A DNA stretch of 64,000 nt. Source: Palleronia marisminoris. GTDB taxonomy: Bacteria; Pseudomonadota; Alphaproteobacteria; Rhodobacterales; Rhodobacteraceae. Below the pieces are notes generated by a model that was not told the origin of the DNA, made no database searches, and was given only the letters and a program-made list of their open reading frames with translations. A program made the translations under genes and the position numbers. Each line of letters opens with the position of its first letter. Position 1 is the stretch's first letter. This document shows, piece after piece, positions 24,370-34,132 of the stretch. Location: assembly GCF_900172315.1 (NCBI RefSeq), contig NZ_FWFV01000002.1, positions 62,001-126,000 of the forward strand, in the 5' to 3' direction.

Positions 24370-25419
24370 ATGACGAAGATGATCCGCATCCTCGGCGCCA
24401 CGGCCTTGGCAACGACCTTCGCTGCCCCGGTCGCCGCGCAAGAGCAGCAGGAAAACTTCATCACGATCGGCACCGGCGGCGTGACCGGCGTGTACTACCC
24501 CACCGGCGGCGCGATCTGCCGGCTGGTCAACCGCGACCGGTCCGAGCACGGCATCCGCTGCTCGGTCGAATCCACCGGCGGTTCGGTCTACAACGTCAAC
24601 GCCGTCGAGCAGGGCGAGCTGGAATTCGGCGTCGCCCAGTCCGACGTGCAGTATCAGAAGTACAACGGCACCGAGCAGTTCGAGGACCAGGGCGCCTATG
24701 ACGGCCTGCGCGCGGTCTTCTCGATCCACCCCGAGCCCTTCACCGTCGTCGCCCGCGCCGATGCCGGGATCGAGACCTTCGCCGATCTCGAGGGCAAGCG
24801 CGTCAACATCGGCAATCCCGGCTCGGGCCAGCGGGTGCTGATGGAGCGCCTGATGGAAGAGATGGGCTGGACCACCGGCGACTTCCAGCTCGCCTCCGAG
24901 CTTCAGGCCGCCGAGCAGTCGCAGGCGCTCTGCGACAACAACATCGACGCGATGGTCTATTCCGTCGGCCACCCCTCCGGCTCGATCCAGGAAGCGACGA
25001 CCGCCTGCGATTCCGTCCTCGTCCCCGTGGACAACGAAGCCAGCCAGGCGCTGATCGAAAACAACGACTACTACCGCCAGGCCACGATCCCGGGCGGCAT
25101 GTATCGCGGCAACGACGAGGACACGACGACCTTCGGCGTCGGCGCGACCCTCGTGACCTCGACCGAGGTGTCCGAGGACGTCGTCTACGAGATGGTCAAG
25201 GCCGTGTTCGAGAACTTCGACCAGTTCAAGAGCCTGCACCCCGCCTTCGCCAACCTCGAGAAAGAGCAGATGGCGAATGACGGCCTTTCGGCGCCGCTGC
25301 ACCCCGGTGCCGAGCGCTACTACCAGGAAGCCGGCCTGCTGAACGGGTCCGACGGCTCGGGTTCGGAAAGCTCGGACGCCGAGAGCGCCGAGACCGAGGG
25401 CAGCGAAACCGCCCAGTAA
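24370..25419 (+). CDS. TAXI-family TRAP transporter substrate-binding protein
   Basis: A 349-residue periplasmic protein: signal peptide to about residue 23 (AAPVAAQE), then the TAXI core ([71 protein letters not shown]). It binds a solute and delivers it to the fused permease encoded next. The last 25 residues are a low-complexity acidic/serine tail (Ser, Glu, Asp, Gly), unusual for the family. GGGAGAG precedes the ATG. A terminator between this gene and the permease should make the binding protein the more abundant product. TAXI substrates known elsewhere include glutamate and other carboxylates. Confidence 0.92.
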   Translation: MTKMIRILGATALATTFAAPVAAQEQQENFITIGTGGVTGVYYPTGGAICRLVNRDRSEHGIRCSVESTGGSVYNVNAVEQGELEFGVAQSDVQYQKYNGTEQFEDQGAYDGLRAVFSIHPEPFTVVARADAGIETFADLEGKRVNIGNPGSGQRVLMERLMEEMGWTTGDFQLASELQAAEQSQALCDNNIDAMVYSVGHPSGSIQEATTACDSVLVPVDNEASQALIENNDYYRQATIPGGMYRGNDEDTTTFGVGATLVTSTEVSEDVVYEMVKAVFENFDQFKSLHPAFANLEKEQMANDGLSAPLHPGAERYYQEAGLLNGSDGSGSESSDAESAETEGSETAQ

Positions 25420-25443
25420 GGCGGCATTACGCAGCGATCTTCG

Positions 25444-25481
25444 ACGGCCCGGCAGACACTCCGCCGGGCCGTTCTTCGTTT
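25444..25481 (+). terminator. Intrinsic terminator after the TAXI binding-protein gene
   Basis: ACGGCCCGGC (25444-25453) pairs perfectly with GCCGGGCCGT (25463-25472) over a 9-base loop and is followed by TCTTCGTTT. Lying inside the transporter operon, it probably attenuates transcription into the permease gene. Confidence 0.8.
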
Positions 25482-25636
25482 GCGGCAGGGACGACCGCCG
25501 AGAAACGCGCGGTGCTTCTTTCTGGTGCGCTTTCGCCTCCCGGCGGCGCGACCGTGTTCACAAAGATTGTGGCATGGAAAAAACCAGCCTACCCTCGACT
25601 TCCATGGCCCGCGGGCCGAAGCAGAGGACGGGGCCC

Positions 25637-28273
25637 ATGGCAGAGCAAACCGACAAGCGCCAGTTCACCGACGACGAACTGCAGGATCTTGTCTCGTCCT
25701 CGGATGCCGGCGCGCGGACGCCGACGACGCGGTGGGTCGCGCTGCTGATCGGTGGCGTGGCGCTGTGCTGGTCGCTGTTCCAGCTGTGGATCGCCCAGCC
25801 GATGCTGTGGTTCGGGGCCTACCTTCCCGTCCTCAACTCGTCCGAGACGCGGCCCATCCACCTGACCTTCGCGATCTTCCTCGCGTTCCTGTGCTATCCC
25901 GCGCTGAAATCCTCGCCCCGCGACCGCGTGCCCCTGTTCGACTGGGCGCTCGCCATCGTCGGAGCGGGCACGGCCTTCTACGTCTTCCTCTTCGCCGACC
26001 AGCTCGCCTCGACCGCCCGCTCGGGGCTGCCGACCGAGACGCAGCTCTGGATCGGCGCGGTCGGCCTCGTGCTGCTGCTCGAAGCATCACGGCGCGCGCT
26101 CGGCCCCGCCCTGACCATAGTGGGCGCCCTGTTCCTCGCCTATGCGTGGTTCGGCGAGGGCTGGCTGATCCCGGACCTGATCGCGCATGAGGGAATATCG
26201 CTCACCTCGCTCATCAACGCGCAGTGGCTCGACACGGCGGGCGTCTTCGGCATCCCGCTGGGTGTCTCGACGGCCTTCGTGTTCCTCTTCGTGCTGTTCG
26301 GGTCGCTTCTGGACAAGGCCGGAGCGGGCAACTACTTCATCCAGCTCGCCTTCGCGGGCCTCGGCCACCTGCGCGGCGGACCGGCCAAGGCGGCGGTCGT
26401 GGGCTCGGCCATGACCGGCCTGATCTCGGGCTCGTCCATCGCCAACGTCGTGACCACCGGCACCTTCACGATCCCGCTGATGAAGCGCGTGGGCTTCACC
26501 AACGAGCAGGCCGGATCGGTCGAGGTCGCCTCGTCGGTCAACGGCCAGATCATGCCCCCGGTCATGGGCGCGGCCGCCTTCCTGATGGTCGAGTTCATCG
26601 GGATCTCCTATGTGCAGGTCATCAAGCACGCCTTCGTGCCCGCCGTGATCTCGTACATCGCGCTGGTCTACATCGTGCATCTCGAGGCACTGAAGAAGGA
26701 CATGCCGGCCCTTGGCGAGGGAGCCTCGCTGCCGCGCATGGCGCTGAACTTCGGCATCGGCTTCGCGGTCTTCGGCGCAGGCTTCACGGCGCTGATCTAC
26801 GGTATCGCCGGCCTCAACGCGGTGCTGCCGGGACTTGCCGGCCCGATCGCCATGATCGCCCTTGCCGCCGTCTATGTCTGGCTGGTCTGGATCGCGGCGC
26901 GGCAGACCGACCTCGACCCCGACACGCTCGACGACACCAGCGAACAGATCAAGCTGCCGCAGGTCGCGGATGTCTGGAAGACCGGCCTGCACTACGTCCT
27001 GCCGATCCTGGTGCTGGTCTGGTTCCTGATGGTCGAACAGCAGAGCCCTGCGAAATCGGCCTTCTACGCCACCGCGCTGATGCTGCTCATCATCATCACG
27101 CAAAAGCCTTTGAAGGCAATGTTCCGCAAGGGGCAAGGCCAGGCCGACGCGTGGAAAGAGGGTGCCCGCGACCTGATCGACGGGCTGATCACCGGCGCGC
27201 GCAACATGATCGGCATCGGCGTCGCCACCGCGGCCGCCGGTATCATCGTGGCGACCGTGACCAAGACCCCCATCGGGACGGAACTTGCCAGCCTCGTCGA
27301 GGCGCTGTCGGGGGGCATCCTGCTGGTCATGCTGATCCTGATCGGCCTCTTCAGCCTCGTCCTTGGCATGGGGCTGCCCACCACGGCGAACTATATCGTG
27401 GTGTCGTCGCTGATGGCCTCGGTCGTCGTGAGCCTCGGCGCGCAGGAGGGGCTGATCATCCCGCTGATCGCCGCGCACCTCTTCGTCTTCTACTTCGGGA
27501 TCATGGCGGACGTGACGCCGCCGGTGGGGCTTGCCTCGTTCGCCGCGGCCGCCGTGTCCGGGGGCGATCCGATCAAGACGGGCTTCACCGCCTTCTTCTA
27601 TTCGCTACGGACCGTCGCCCTGCCCTTCCTCTTCATCTACAATCCGACGCTGATCCTCTACGGGGTGGACCTGACGACCTACTCGGGCATCGCGCAAGCG
27701 GTCTTCGTGTTCATCGTCGCGACCTTCGCCATGCTGCTGTTCGCGGCGGCGACGCAGGGCTACTTCCTCGCCCGGTCGAAGGTCTACGAAAGCGCCGCGC
27801 TGCTCCTGGTGGCCTTCACGCTCTTCGTGCCGAACTTCTGGCTGAACCAGGTCCAGCCCCGCTTCATCGAGGCCGATCCCGCAACCTTCAGCGAGGTGCT
27901 GGCCGAGGCGCCGGCCGAGTCCCGGCTCAGGCTCCGGATCTCGGGACCGGACTTCGCCACGGGGAACGAGGCAGAGACCACCGTCTCGGTCATCGTACCC
28001 GAGGGCGATGCGCAGGCCCGCATGGACGCCACCGGACTGATGCTGCGCCCCGGCGACAACACCGCCGCGCTGGAAGAGCCGATGTTCGGCACGTCGCTGC
28101 AGGAAAGCCTGTCCAGCTTCGACTTCTACGCCGAGAACCCCGTACGCATCAGCCAGATCCTCGCGTCGAACGACAACCGTCTGCCCGCCCAGATCTTCTA
28201 CATCCCCGCGCTCCTGCTGCTTGCCCTCGTGATCTGGCTGCAGCGCCGGCGCCAGACAAAGCCGGCCTTCTGA
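25637..28273 (+). CDS. TRAP transporter fused permease (4TM/12TM) with DUF3394 tail
   Basis: An 878-residue inner membrane protein joining the small (DctQ-like) and large (DctM-like) TRAP subunits, the form that pairs with TAXI binding proteins. DctM signatures include GSAMTGLISGSSIANVVTTGTFTIPLMKR near residue 255 and GMGLPTTANYIVVSSL near 575. Residues about 735-855 form the soluble DUF3394 region followed by a last helix (IPALLLLALVIWLQRRRQ). ATG at 25637 has AGAGGA eight bases before it; upstream ATGs at 25574 and 25604 lack one. It takes up a solute by symport, probably with sodium ions. It is followed after 1 base by the universal stress protein gene. Confidence 0.93.
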   Translation: MAEQTDKRQFTDDELQDLVSSSDAGARTPTTRWVALLIGGVALCWSLFQLWIAQPMLWFGAYLPVLNSSETRPIHLTFAIFLAFLCYPALKSSPRDRVPLFDWALAIVGAGTAFYVFLFADQLASTARSGLPTETQLWIGAVGLVLLLEASRRALGPALTIVGALFLAYAWFGEGWLIPDLIAHEGISLTSLINAQWLDTAGVFGIPLGVSTAFVFLFVLFGSLLDKAGAGNYFIQLAFAGLGHLRGGPAKAAVVGSAMTGLISGSSIANVVTTGTFTIPLMKRVGFTNEQAGSVEVASSVNGQIMPPVMGAAAFLMVEFIGISYVQVIKHAFVPAVISYIALVYIVHLEALKKDMPALGEGASLPRMALNFGIGFAVFGAGFTALIYGIAGLNAVLPGLAGPIAMIALAAVYVWLVWIAARQTDLDPDTLDDTSEQIKLPQVADVWKTGLHYVLPILVLVWFLMVEQQSPAKSAFYATALMLLIIITQKPLKAMFRKGQGQADAWKEGARDLIDGLITGARNMIGIGVATAAAGIIVATVTKTPIGTELASLVEALSGGILLVMLILIGLFSLVLGMGLPTTANYIVVSSLMASVVVSLGAQEGLIIPLIAAHLFVFYFGIMADVTPPVGLASFAAAAVSGGDPIKTGFTAFFYSLRTVALPFLFIYNPTLILYGVDLTTYSGIAQAVFVFIVATFAMLLFAAATQGYFLARSKVYESAALLLVAFTLFVPNFWLNQVQPRFIEADPATFSEVLAEAPAESRLRLRISGPDFATGNEAETTVSVIVPEGDAQARMDATGLMLRPGDNTAALEEPMFGTSLQESLSSFDFYAENPVRISQILASNDNRLPAQIFYIPALLLLALVIWLQRRRQTKPAF

Positions 28274-28274
28274 C

Positions 28275-28697
28275 ATGACCCAGACCATCCTCCTGCCCAT
28301 CGACCTCACCGATTCCGCCACGTGGGAGAACGCCCTGCCCCGCGCGCTCGACCTTGCGTCGGGCGGGGTGCTGCATGTCCAGACCGTCATCCCGAATTTC
28401 GGCATGTCGATGGTCGGCAACTACTTCGGCGAGGGCTTCATCAAGCGGGCGCTGCACGACGTGGGCGAACAGCTTTCGGACTGGACCCGGTCGCACATCC
28501 CCGACGAACAAGAGGTGCACCCCCACGTCACCCACGGCCGCATCTATGACGAGATCATCCGCGCGGCCGCCCGGCTTGGCGTGGACACCATCGTCATCGG
28601 CGCGAAGAAGCCGCACGTGTCGGAATACCTGCTGGGCCCGAACGCCGCGCGGGTCGTGCGCCACGCCCCGCAGTCCGTCTTCATCGTCCGTGGTTAG
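28275..28697 (+). CDS. Universal stress protein (UspA family), TRAP-associated
   Basis: A 140-residue single-domain Usp starting TILLPIDLTD and ending with the ATP-binding pattern GAKKPHVSEYLLGPNAARVVRHAPQSVFIV. Usp proteins coupled to TRAP operons, such as TeaD of Halomonas, bind ATP and modulate transporter activity. Placement one base after the permease stop supports that role here. Its last 8 bases overlap the next gene. Confidence 0.88.
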   Translation: MTQTILLPIDLTDSATWENALPRALDLASGGVLHVQTVIPNFGMSMVGNYFGEGFIKRALHDVGEQLSDWTRSHIPDEQEVHPHVTHGRIYDEIIRAAARLGVDTIVIGAKKPHVSEYLLGPNAARVVRHAPQSVFIVRG

Positions 28698-30012
28698 CGC
28701 GGTCTTCGGCCGATCGTCCAAGGCGCTGCCCATGGCGGTCGCGGGCGAGGGCTGCTGGCTGATCGACGCCGAGGGCAAGCGATATCTCGACGGCTCGGGC
28801 GGCGCGGCGGTGTCCTGCCTCGGCCATTCCGACGCCCATGTGCGGTCGGCCATGACCGCCCAGATCGAGCGTCTGTCCTTCGCCCATACCGGGTTCTTCA
28901 CCTCCGAACCGGCCGAGGCGCTGGCGGCCAAGCTGATCGAGAACGCGCCCGAGGGGATCGCGCGGGTCTACCCCGTGTCCGGCGGGTCCGAGGCCGTCGA
29001 AGCCGCGCTGAAGCTCGCCCGGCAATATTTCCTTGAGGTCGGCGAGCCGCAGCGGTCGAAGATCATCGCCCGCCGGCAAAGCTATCACGGCAACACTCTG
29101 GGCGCGCTGGCGGCGGGTGGCAACGCATGGCGGCGCGAGAAATACGCGCCCCTGCTGATCGAGTGCCACCACATCGCGCCCTGCTACCCCTACCGAGACC
29201 AGCGCCCGGACGAGAGCGCCGAAGATTACGGGCTGCGCGCGGCGAACGAGCTCGAGGCCGAGATCGAGCGCCTCGGCCCCGAGACGGTGATGGCCTTCAT
29301 CGCCGAGCCGGTCGTCGGCGCCACGGCCGGTGCCCTCGCCCCCGTGCCCGGCTACTTCAAGCGCATCCGCGAGATCTGCGACCGCCACGGGGTGCTCCTG
29401 ATCCTCGACGAGGTGATGTGCGGGATGGGCCGCACCGGCACCCTTTTCGCCTGCGAGCAGGACGGCATCGCCCCCGACCTCGTGACCATCGCCAAGGGCC
29501 TCGGCGCCGGCTACGTCCCAATCGGCGCGATGCTGGCCAGCCAGCGCATCCACGACGCGATCGAGGGTGGATCGGGTGCATTCCAGCACGGCCACACCTA
29601 TCACGCGCATCCTCTCGCCGCCGCCGCGGCCCATGCGGTTCTTCAGCGGCTGGTGGATGACGGGCTCGTTGCAGGGGTGCCCGCGAAGGGCGAGGCGCTG
29701 GTGGCGGCACTGACCGACCGGCTGGGCAGTCACGCCCATGTCGGCGACATCCGCGGCCGCGGCCTGTTTCGGGGCATCGAACTTGTCGCGGATCGCGAAA
29801 CCAAGGCGCCCTTCGACCCCGATCGCAAGCTGCACGTGAGGGTGAAGGCTGAAGCGATGGCACGCGGGTTGATCTGCTATCCCGCCGGCGGCACGATCGA
29901 CGGGCGGCGCGGCGACCATATCCTTCTCGCCCCGCCCTTCATCATCTCGCAGACCGAGATCGAGACGCTTGCCGACCGTGTGACCGACGCCATCGACGCC
30001 GCCCTGGCCTGA
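28690..30012 (+). CDS. Class III (PLP-dependent) aminotransferase
   Basis: A 440-residue class III aminotransferase of the omega-amino-acid/amine-pyruvate type. The pyridoxal phosphate lysine is in TIAKGLGAGYVPIGAML, the cofactor aspartate in LLILDEVMCGMGRTGTLF, and the glycine-rich phosphate loop in PVSGGSEAVEAALKLAR. The start is GTG at 28690, overlapping the usp gene by 8 bases, with continuous similarity from AVFGRSSKALPMAVAGEG. Substrate is unknown, but co-translation with the TAXI transporter and Usp suggests it acts on the imported compound, perhaps an amine or omega-amino acid. It is convergent and end-to-end with lolD. Confidence 0.88.
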   Translation: MVSAVFGRSSKALPMAVAGEGCWLIDAEGKRYLDGSGGAAVSCLGHSDAHVRSAMTAQIERLSFAHTGFFTSEPAEALAAKLIENAPEGIARVYPVSGGSEAVEAALKLARQYFLEVGEPQRSKIIARRQSYHGNTLGALAAGGNAWRREKYAPLLIECHHIAPCYPYRDQRPDESAEDYGLRAANELEAEIERLGPETVMAFIAEPVVGATAGALAPVPGYFKRIREICDRHGVLLILDEVMCGMGRTGTLFACEQDGIAPDLVTIAKGLGAGYVPIGAMLASQRIHDAIEGGSGAFQHGHTYHAHPLAAAAAHAVLQRLVDDGLVAGVPAKGEALVAALTDRLGSHAHVGDIRGRGLFRGIELVADRETKAPFDPDRKLHVRVKAEAMARGLICYPAGGTIDGRRGDHILLAPPFIISQTEIETLADRVTDAIDAALA

Positions 30013-30690
30013 TCAGGCGAACCGGCCCTCTGTCAGCCGCAGCGACCGGTCCATGCGCGCCGCCAGTTCGAGGTTGTGGGTGGCGATCAGGGCCGACAGC
30101 CCCGTCTCACGCACGAGGTCCATCAGCGCGCCGAACACCGTCTCGGATGTCCCGGGATCGAGGTTACCGGTCGGCTCGTCCGCCAGCAGCACGCGCGGCT
30201 CGTTGGCAAGCGCGCGGCAGAACGCCACGCGCTGCTGCTCGCCACCCGACAGCGCCGAGGGACGGTGATCGGCCCGGTGCCCCACGCCCACGATCTCGAG
30301 AAGGTTGCGCGCGCGCCTGGCGGCCTCGGCCTGCGACGTGCCCGCGGCGAGCTGGGGGAGGATGATGTTCTCCTCTGCCGTGAACTCGGGCAGGAGGTGG
30401 TGGAACTGGTAGATGAAGCCGACGTGATCGCGCCGCGCCCGCGTTCGGCGCCGGTCGCCAAGGTCGGTCATGTCCTCGCCGCCGAGGATGACGCGCCCCT
30501 CGTCCGCCGAATCCAGCAGCCCCGCGATATGCAGAAGCGTGGACTTGCCGGCCCCAGAGGGCGCGACCATCGACACGACCTCGCCCTGGGCCACGCGCAG
30601 GGACACGCCGCGCAGGACCTGCACCTCCTTCGGGGTGCCGTGGTTGTAGCCCTTGTGGATGTCGCGAAGCTCCAGCGCGGGTTCACTCAT
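30013..30690 (-). CDS. lolD: Lipoprotein-releasing ABC transporter ATPase LolD
   Basis: A 225-residue ABC ATPase: Walker A APSGAGKST, Q-loop FIYQFHHLLPEFTA, signature LSGGEQQR, Walker B VLLADEPTGNLD and H-loop ATHNLEL. LolD powers extraction of outer-membrane lipoproteins from the inner membrane to LolA. Its start overlaps the upstream lolC/E gene by 8 bases, so the two are translationally coupled. Confidence 0.94.
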   Translation of the reverse strand: MSEPALELRDIHKGYNHGTPKEVQVLRGVSLRVAQGEVVSMVAPSGAGKSTLLHIAGLLDSADEGRVILGGEDMTDLGDRRRTRARRDHVGFIYQFHHLLPEFTAEENIILPQLAAGTSQAEAARRARNLLEIVGVGHRADHRPSALSGGEQQRVAFCRALANEPRVLLADEPTGNLDPGTSETVFGALMDLVRETGLSALIATHNLELAARMDRSLRLTEGRFA

Positions 30691-31978
30691 AGCGCAGCGC
30701 CTCCACCGGGTTCATCCGCGCCGCGCGGCGGGCGGGAAAGATCGTGACCACGAAGCTGAGGCCGAGCGACAGCACCACCGCCGACAGCACGTCGCCCCAC
30801 TGCAGTTCGGCCGGGAGGGCATAGATCCCCCGGATCGACGGGTCCCACGCGTTGCCCCCCGACATCCAGTTCACGGCCGAGAAGATCGGGTCGATATAGA
30901 GCGCGAAAAGGCACCCCAAAGCCACGCCAAGCGCCGTGCCGATTACCCCCGTCAACGCGCCGCAGATGAAGAACACCCGCAGGATCGAGCCTTCGGTCAG
31001 GCCGATGGTGCGCAGGATGCCGATGTCGCGGCCCTTGTTCTTCACCAGCATGATGAGTCCCGAGACGATGTTCATCGTGGCAATCAGCACGAGGATCGAC
31101 AGGATCACGAACATCACGTTGTCCTCGATGTCGAGCGCGCGCAGGAACGACCCCGACGCATCGCGCCACGTCCACAGGATCGCGTCCGGCCCGGCCGCTC
31201 GCAGGATCGGCATGGTGTAGGCGTCGATCGCCTCGGGGTCGTCGACGATCACCTCGAGCTCGGTCGCCACGCCGTCTGCGTTGAAGTAGGTCTGCGCCTC
31301 GGCGAAGGGCATGTAGACCCGGGTCCGGTCGATGTCGTAGCGCCCGGCGGTGAAGACGTAGAGGACCTCGTAGTTCGATACGCGGGGGGTGGTTCCGAAG
31401 GGCGTCTGCGCCCCGTCGGGCGAGATCAGGCGGATCACGTCGCCAACCGCCACGTTCAACTCGCGCGCCACGCCCGAGCCGATGGCGATGCCGGCCACGC
31501 CCTCGGCCCCGAAGCGGGACAGGTCGCCCCAGCTTTCGATCGGTTCGACCACGCGGCGCACACCCTGCAGATCCTCGGCGCGGATGCCGTGAACCTCGAC
31601 GCCCGAGGTGGCGCCGTTGAAGCTGGTCATGACCTGCCCCTTGACCAGCGGCGCCACCCGTTCGACCCCCGGCACCTCGCGGATGCGGTCGGCCATCGCG
31701 GCGTAATCCTCGATGTAGCGCGTGCCGGCCGCGCCCTCGGTCCCCTGACCCGCCGAATAGATCGTGGCGTGGGCGTTCGCCCCAAGGATCGTGTCCACGA
31801 ATTCCGACCGGAAGCCCGAGCGCACGGCAAGAGTCGCGATCAGGGCGAAAACGGCCAGCGTGATGCCGATCAGGCTGATCCAGGTCATGACGGACACGCC
31901 GCCCTCGGCCCGGCGGGCGCGCAGGTAGCGCCAGGCGATCATCCACTCGAAACGCGAAAAGGGGGCGGGGTTCGCCAT
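30683..31978 (-). CDS. lolC: Lipoprotein-releasing ABC permease LolC/LolE
   Basis: A 431-residue permease with an N-terminal helix (WISLIGITLAVFALIATLAV) preceded by FEWMIAWRYLRARR, a large periplasmic domain (about residues 50-265) and three C-terminal helices in the FtsX/MacB fold, ending PARRAARMNPVEALRYE. As in most alphaproteobacteria a single LolC/E-like protein probably forms a homodimer with LolD. The ATG at 31978 (MANPAPFSRFEW) is preferred to one six codons upstream. The symbol covers both LolC and LolE. Confidence 0.92.
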   Translation of the reverse strand: MANPAPFSRFEWMIAWRYLRARRAEGGVSVMTWISLIGITLAVFALIATLAVRSGFRSEFVDTILGANAHATIYSAGQGTEGAAGTRYIEDYAAMADRIREVPGVERVAPLVKGQVMTSFNGATSGVEVHGIRAEDLQGVRRVVEPIESWGDLSRFGAEGVAGIAIGSGVARELNVAVGDVIRLISPDGAQTPFGTTPRVSNYEVLYVFTAGRYDIDRTRVYMPFAEAQTYFNADGVATELEVIVDDPEAIDAYTMPILRAAGPDAILWTWRDASGSFLRALDIEDNVMFVILSILVLIATMNIVSGLIMLVKNKGRDIGILRTIGLTEGSILRVFFICGALTGVIGTALGVALGCLFALYIDPIFSAVNWMSGGNAWDPSIRGIYALPAELQWGDVLSAVVLSLGLSFVVTIFPARRAARMNPVEALRYE

Positions 31979-32157
31979 GGTCTGGGGTCCGTCCAAAGGT
32001 CGGCGGAGGCTTGGGGGATCAGGGCGGCGGGGTCAAGTCACGGCTGCGGGCGCCGGGCGCGACGTTCGTTTTCCCGGACCTGCGGCGGCTTTCCGCTCGA
32101 CGCGCGCGGTCTCGACCCTAACTCGTTCGTGGACCCGACAAAACGCGGAGCGGACCC

Positions 32158-33780
32158 ATGCGCCACCCCCATGCCCTCACCCTCGCCGCGGAGGTCGCCG
32201 GGGGGCGGCTGTCGCGCCGTGAATTCCTGACACGCGCGACCTCGCTCGGCCTGACGGCCAGCGCCGCCTATGGCCTGATCGGCCTGTCGGCGCCCCGGGC
32301 CCAGGCGCAGGAGCGCCAGGAGGGGGGCACCCTGCGTATCCAGCAGGACGTCCGCGCCCTGAAGGACCCCCGAGCCTATGACTGGCCGCAGTTGGCCAAC
32401 ATCACCCGCGGGTGGCTCGAATACCTCGTCCGCTACGAGCGCGACGGTGCGCTCACCCCCATGCTGCTCGAAAGCTGGGAGATCGACGACGACGCCACCA
32501 GCTACGTCCTGCGCGTCCGCCCCGGCGTCACCTGGTCGGACGGCACCGCCTTCACCGCCGAGGACGTCGCCTTCAACATCCGCCGCTGGTGCGACGGCAC
32601 GGCCGCGGAGAATGCCATGGCGACCCGCTTCAGCGCCCTGGTCGACGAAGAGACCAACCAGGTCCGCGACGATGCCGTGACGGTCGAGGGCGATGACACG
32701 GTCCGCCTGTCCCTGAGCTTTCCCGACGTCACGCTGATCGCCTCGTTCTCGGACTTCCCTGCCGCGATCGTGCCGCAGGATTTCGGCGGCGACCCGCTGG
32801 AAACCAAGGGAACGGGTCCCTATCGCCCAGCCGAATACGAGGTCGGCGTGCGGGGCGCGATCGAGAAGAACACGGATCACGACTGGTGGGGCACCGAGGT
32901 GTATGGGCCGGCGACGCTCGACCGGATCGAGTTCATCGACTACGGCACCGATCCTGCCTCGTGGTTCGCCGCCGCCGATGCCGGCGAGGTGGACATGGTC
33001 TACGAGACGGTGGGCGAATTCATCGACCTCTTCGACACGTTGGGCTGGGATCGGTCCGAGGCCGTCACCTCGGGCACCCTCGTCATCCGTGCGAACCAGA
33101 ACCACGAACCCTATGGCGACGTGCGGGTCCGCCGCGCACTGCAACTGGCCACCGACAATACGACGCTGCTCGAACTCGGCTATTCCGGGCGCGGCGAGGT
33201 CGCCGCGAACCACCATGTGGCGCCGATCCAGCCCGACTATGCCGATATCGGGCCATCGGAATACGATCCCGAGCGCGCCATGGCGCTGCTGGAAGAGGCA
33301 GGGCAGACCGACCACGTGTTCGAGATCATCTCGCTCGACGATGACTGGCGCCGGAACACGGCGGATGCCACGGCGGCCATGCTGCGCGATGCGGGCATGT
33401 CGGTCGAGCGCAGCGTGGTGCCGGGCACGACGTTCTGGAACAATTGGTTGCAGTATCCCCTGTCCACCACCGATTGGGGGCACCGCCCGCTGGGCATCCA
33501 GACGCTGTCGCTGGCCTACAAGTCCGACGCGACCTGGAACGAGACCGCGTTTTCCGACGAGGAGTTCGACCGCATCCTGCAAGAGGCGCAGGGCATCGCG
33601 GATGCCGGCGCGCGGTCCGAACTGATGGCGCAGCTCGAGACCATCCTGCGCGAGGAAGGCGTGGTCATCCAGCCCTACTGGCGCGCGACCTATCGGCACT
33701 ACGACAGCGCGATCGTCGGGGCCGAGCAGCACCCGACCTTCGAAATCCACCCCTACAGCCTGGGTTTCGTGCGCGTCTGA
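32158..33780 (+). CDS. Tat-exported ABC substrate-binding protein, family 5 (peptide/nickel type)
   Basis: A 540-residue extracytoplasmic binding protein. The N-terminal RLSRREFLTRATSLGL is a twin-arginine signal, with cleavage likely after APRAQAQ near residue 51. The SBP_bac_5 pattern follows: TPMLLESWEIDDDATSYVLRVR, VTWSDGTAFTAEDVAF, YRPAEYEVG, VRVRRALQLATD and PYSLGFVRV at the end. It should bind oligopeptides or similar ligands. No ABC permease or ATPase gene is nearby, so it is an orphan that must share a transporter encoded elsewhere. Confidence 0.9.
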   Translation: MRHPHALTLAAEVAGGRLSRREFLTRATSLGLTASAAYGLIGLSAPRAQAQERQEGGTLRIQQDVRALKDPRAYDWPQLANITRGWLEYLVRYERDGALTPMLLESWEIDDDATSYVLRVRPGVTWSDGTAFTAEDVAFNIRRWCDGTAAENAMATRFSALVDEETNQVRDDAVTVEGDDTVRLSLSFPDVTLIASFSDFPAAIVPQDFGGDPLETKGTGPYRPAEYEVGVRGAIEKNTDHDWWGTEVYGPATLDRIEFIDYGTDPASWFAAADAGEVDMVYETVGEFIDLFDTLGWDRSEAVTSGTLVIRANQNHEPYGDVRVRRALQLATDNTTLLELGYSGRGEVAANHHVAPIQPDYADIGPSEYDPERAMALLEEAGQTDHVFEIISLDDDWRRNTADATAAMLRDAGMSVERSVVPGTTFWNNWLQYPLSTTDWGHRPLGIQTLSLAYKSDATWNETAFSDEEFDRILQEAQGIADAGARSELMAQLETILREEGVVIQPYWRATYRHYDSAIVGAEQHPTFEIHPYSLGFVRV

Positions 33781-33817
33781 TCTTGCACCGCGGCATGGGC
33801 CGAACAACATTGCGCCC

Positions 33818-34132
33818 ATGCTGTTTTTCGAAAGACTGGCTCTCGAGCGCATCGAACGCGCCATGGAAGAAGGCGCGTTCGACGACCTGCCGCACGCGGG
33901 CGAGCGCCTGCCATTCGAGCCGGGCGACCCGGTCGTGCCGAAATCCCTGCGCGAGAGCGGCTATACGCCTCCCGTGGTTGTCCTGGCCCGCAAACTGGAG
34001 GCATTGCGCGCCACGCTTTCGGCCGAGACCGACCGCACGAAGCGCCGCGCGATCCTGGCCGAGATCGCCGAGACCGACATGCGCCGCCGGGTGGAGATCG
34101 AGCGCGCGGTCCGGGACGCCAGGCACGGTTAG
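33818..34132 (+). CDS. DUF1992 (DnaJ-homologue subfamily C member 28-like) protein
   Basis: A 104-residue cytoplasmic protein with the DUF1992 pattern AMEEGAFDDLPHAGERLPFEP near the N-terminus and charged helices after it. The domain occurs in human DNAJC28 but the bacterial protein has no J domain; its role is not known. Its 3' end overlaps the convergent dctM-type gene by 4 bases. Confidence 0.8.
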   Translation: MLFFERLALERIERAMEEGAFDDLPHAGERLPFEPGDPVVPKSLRESGYTPPVVVLARKLEALRATLSAETDRTKRRAILAEIAETDMRRRVEIERAVRDARHG

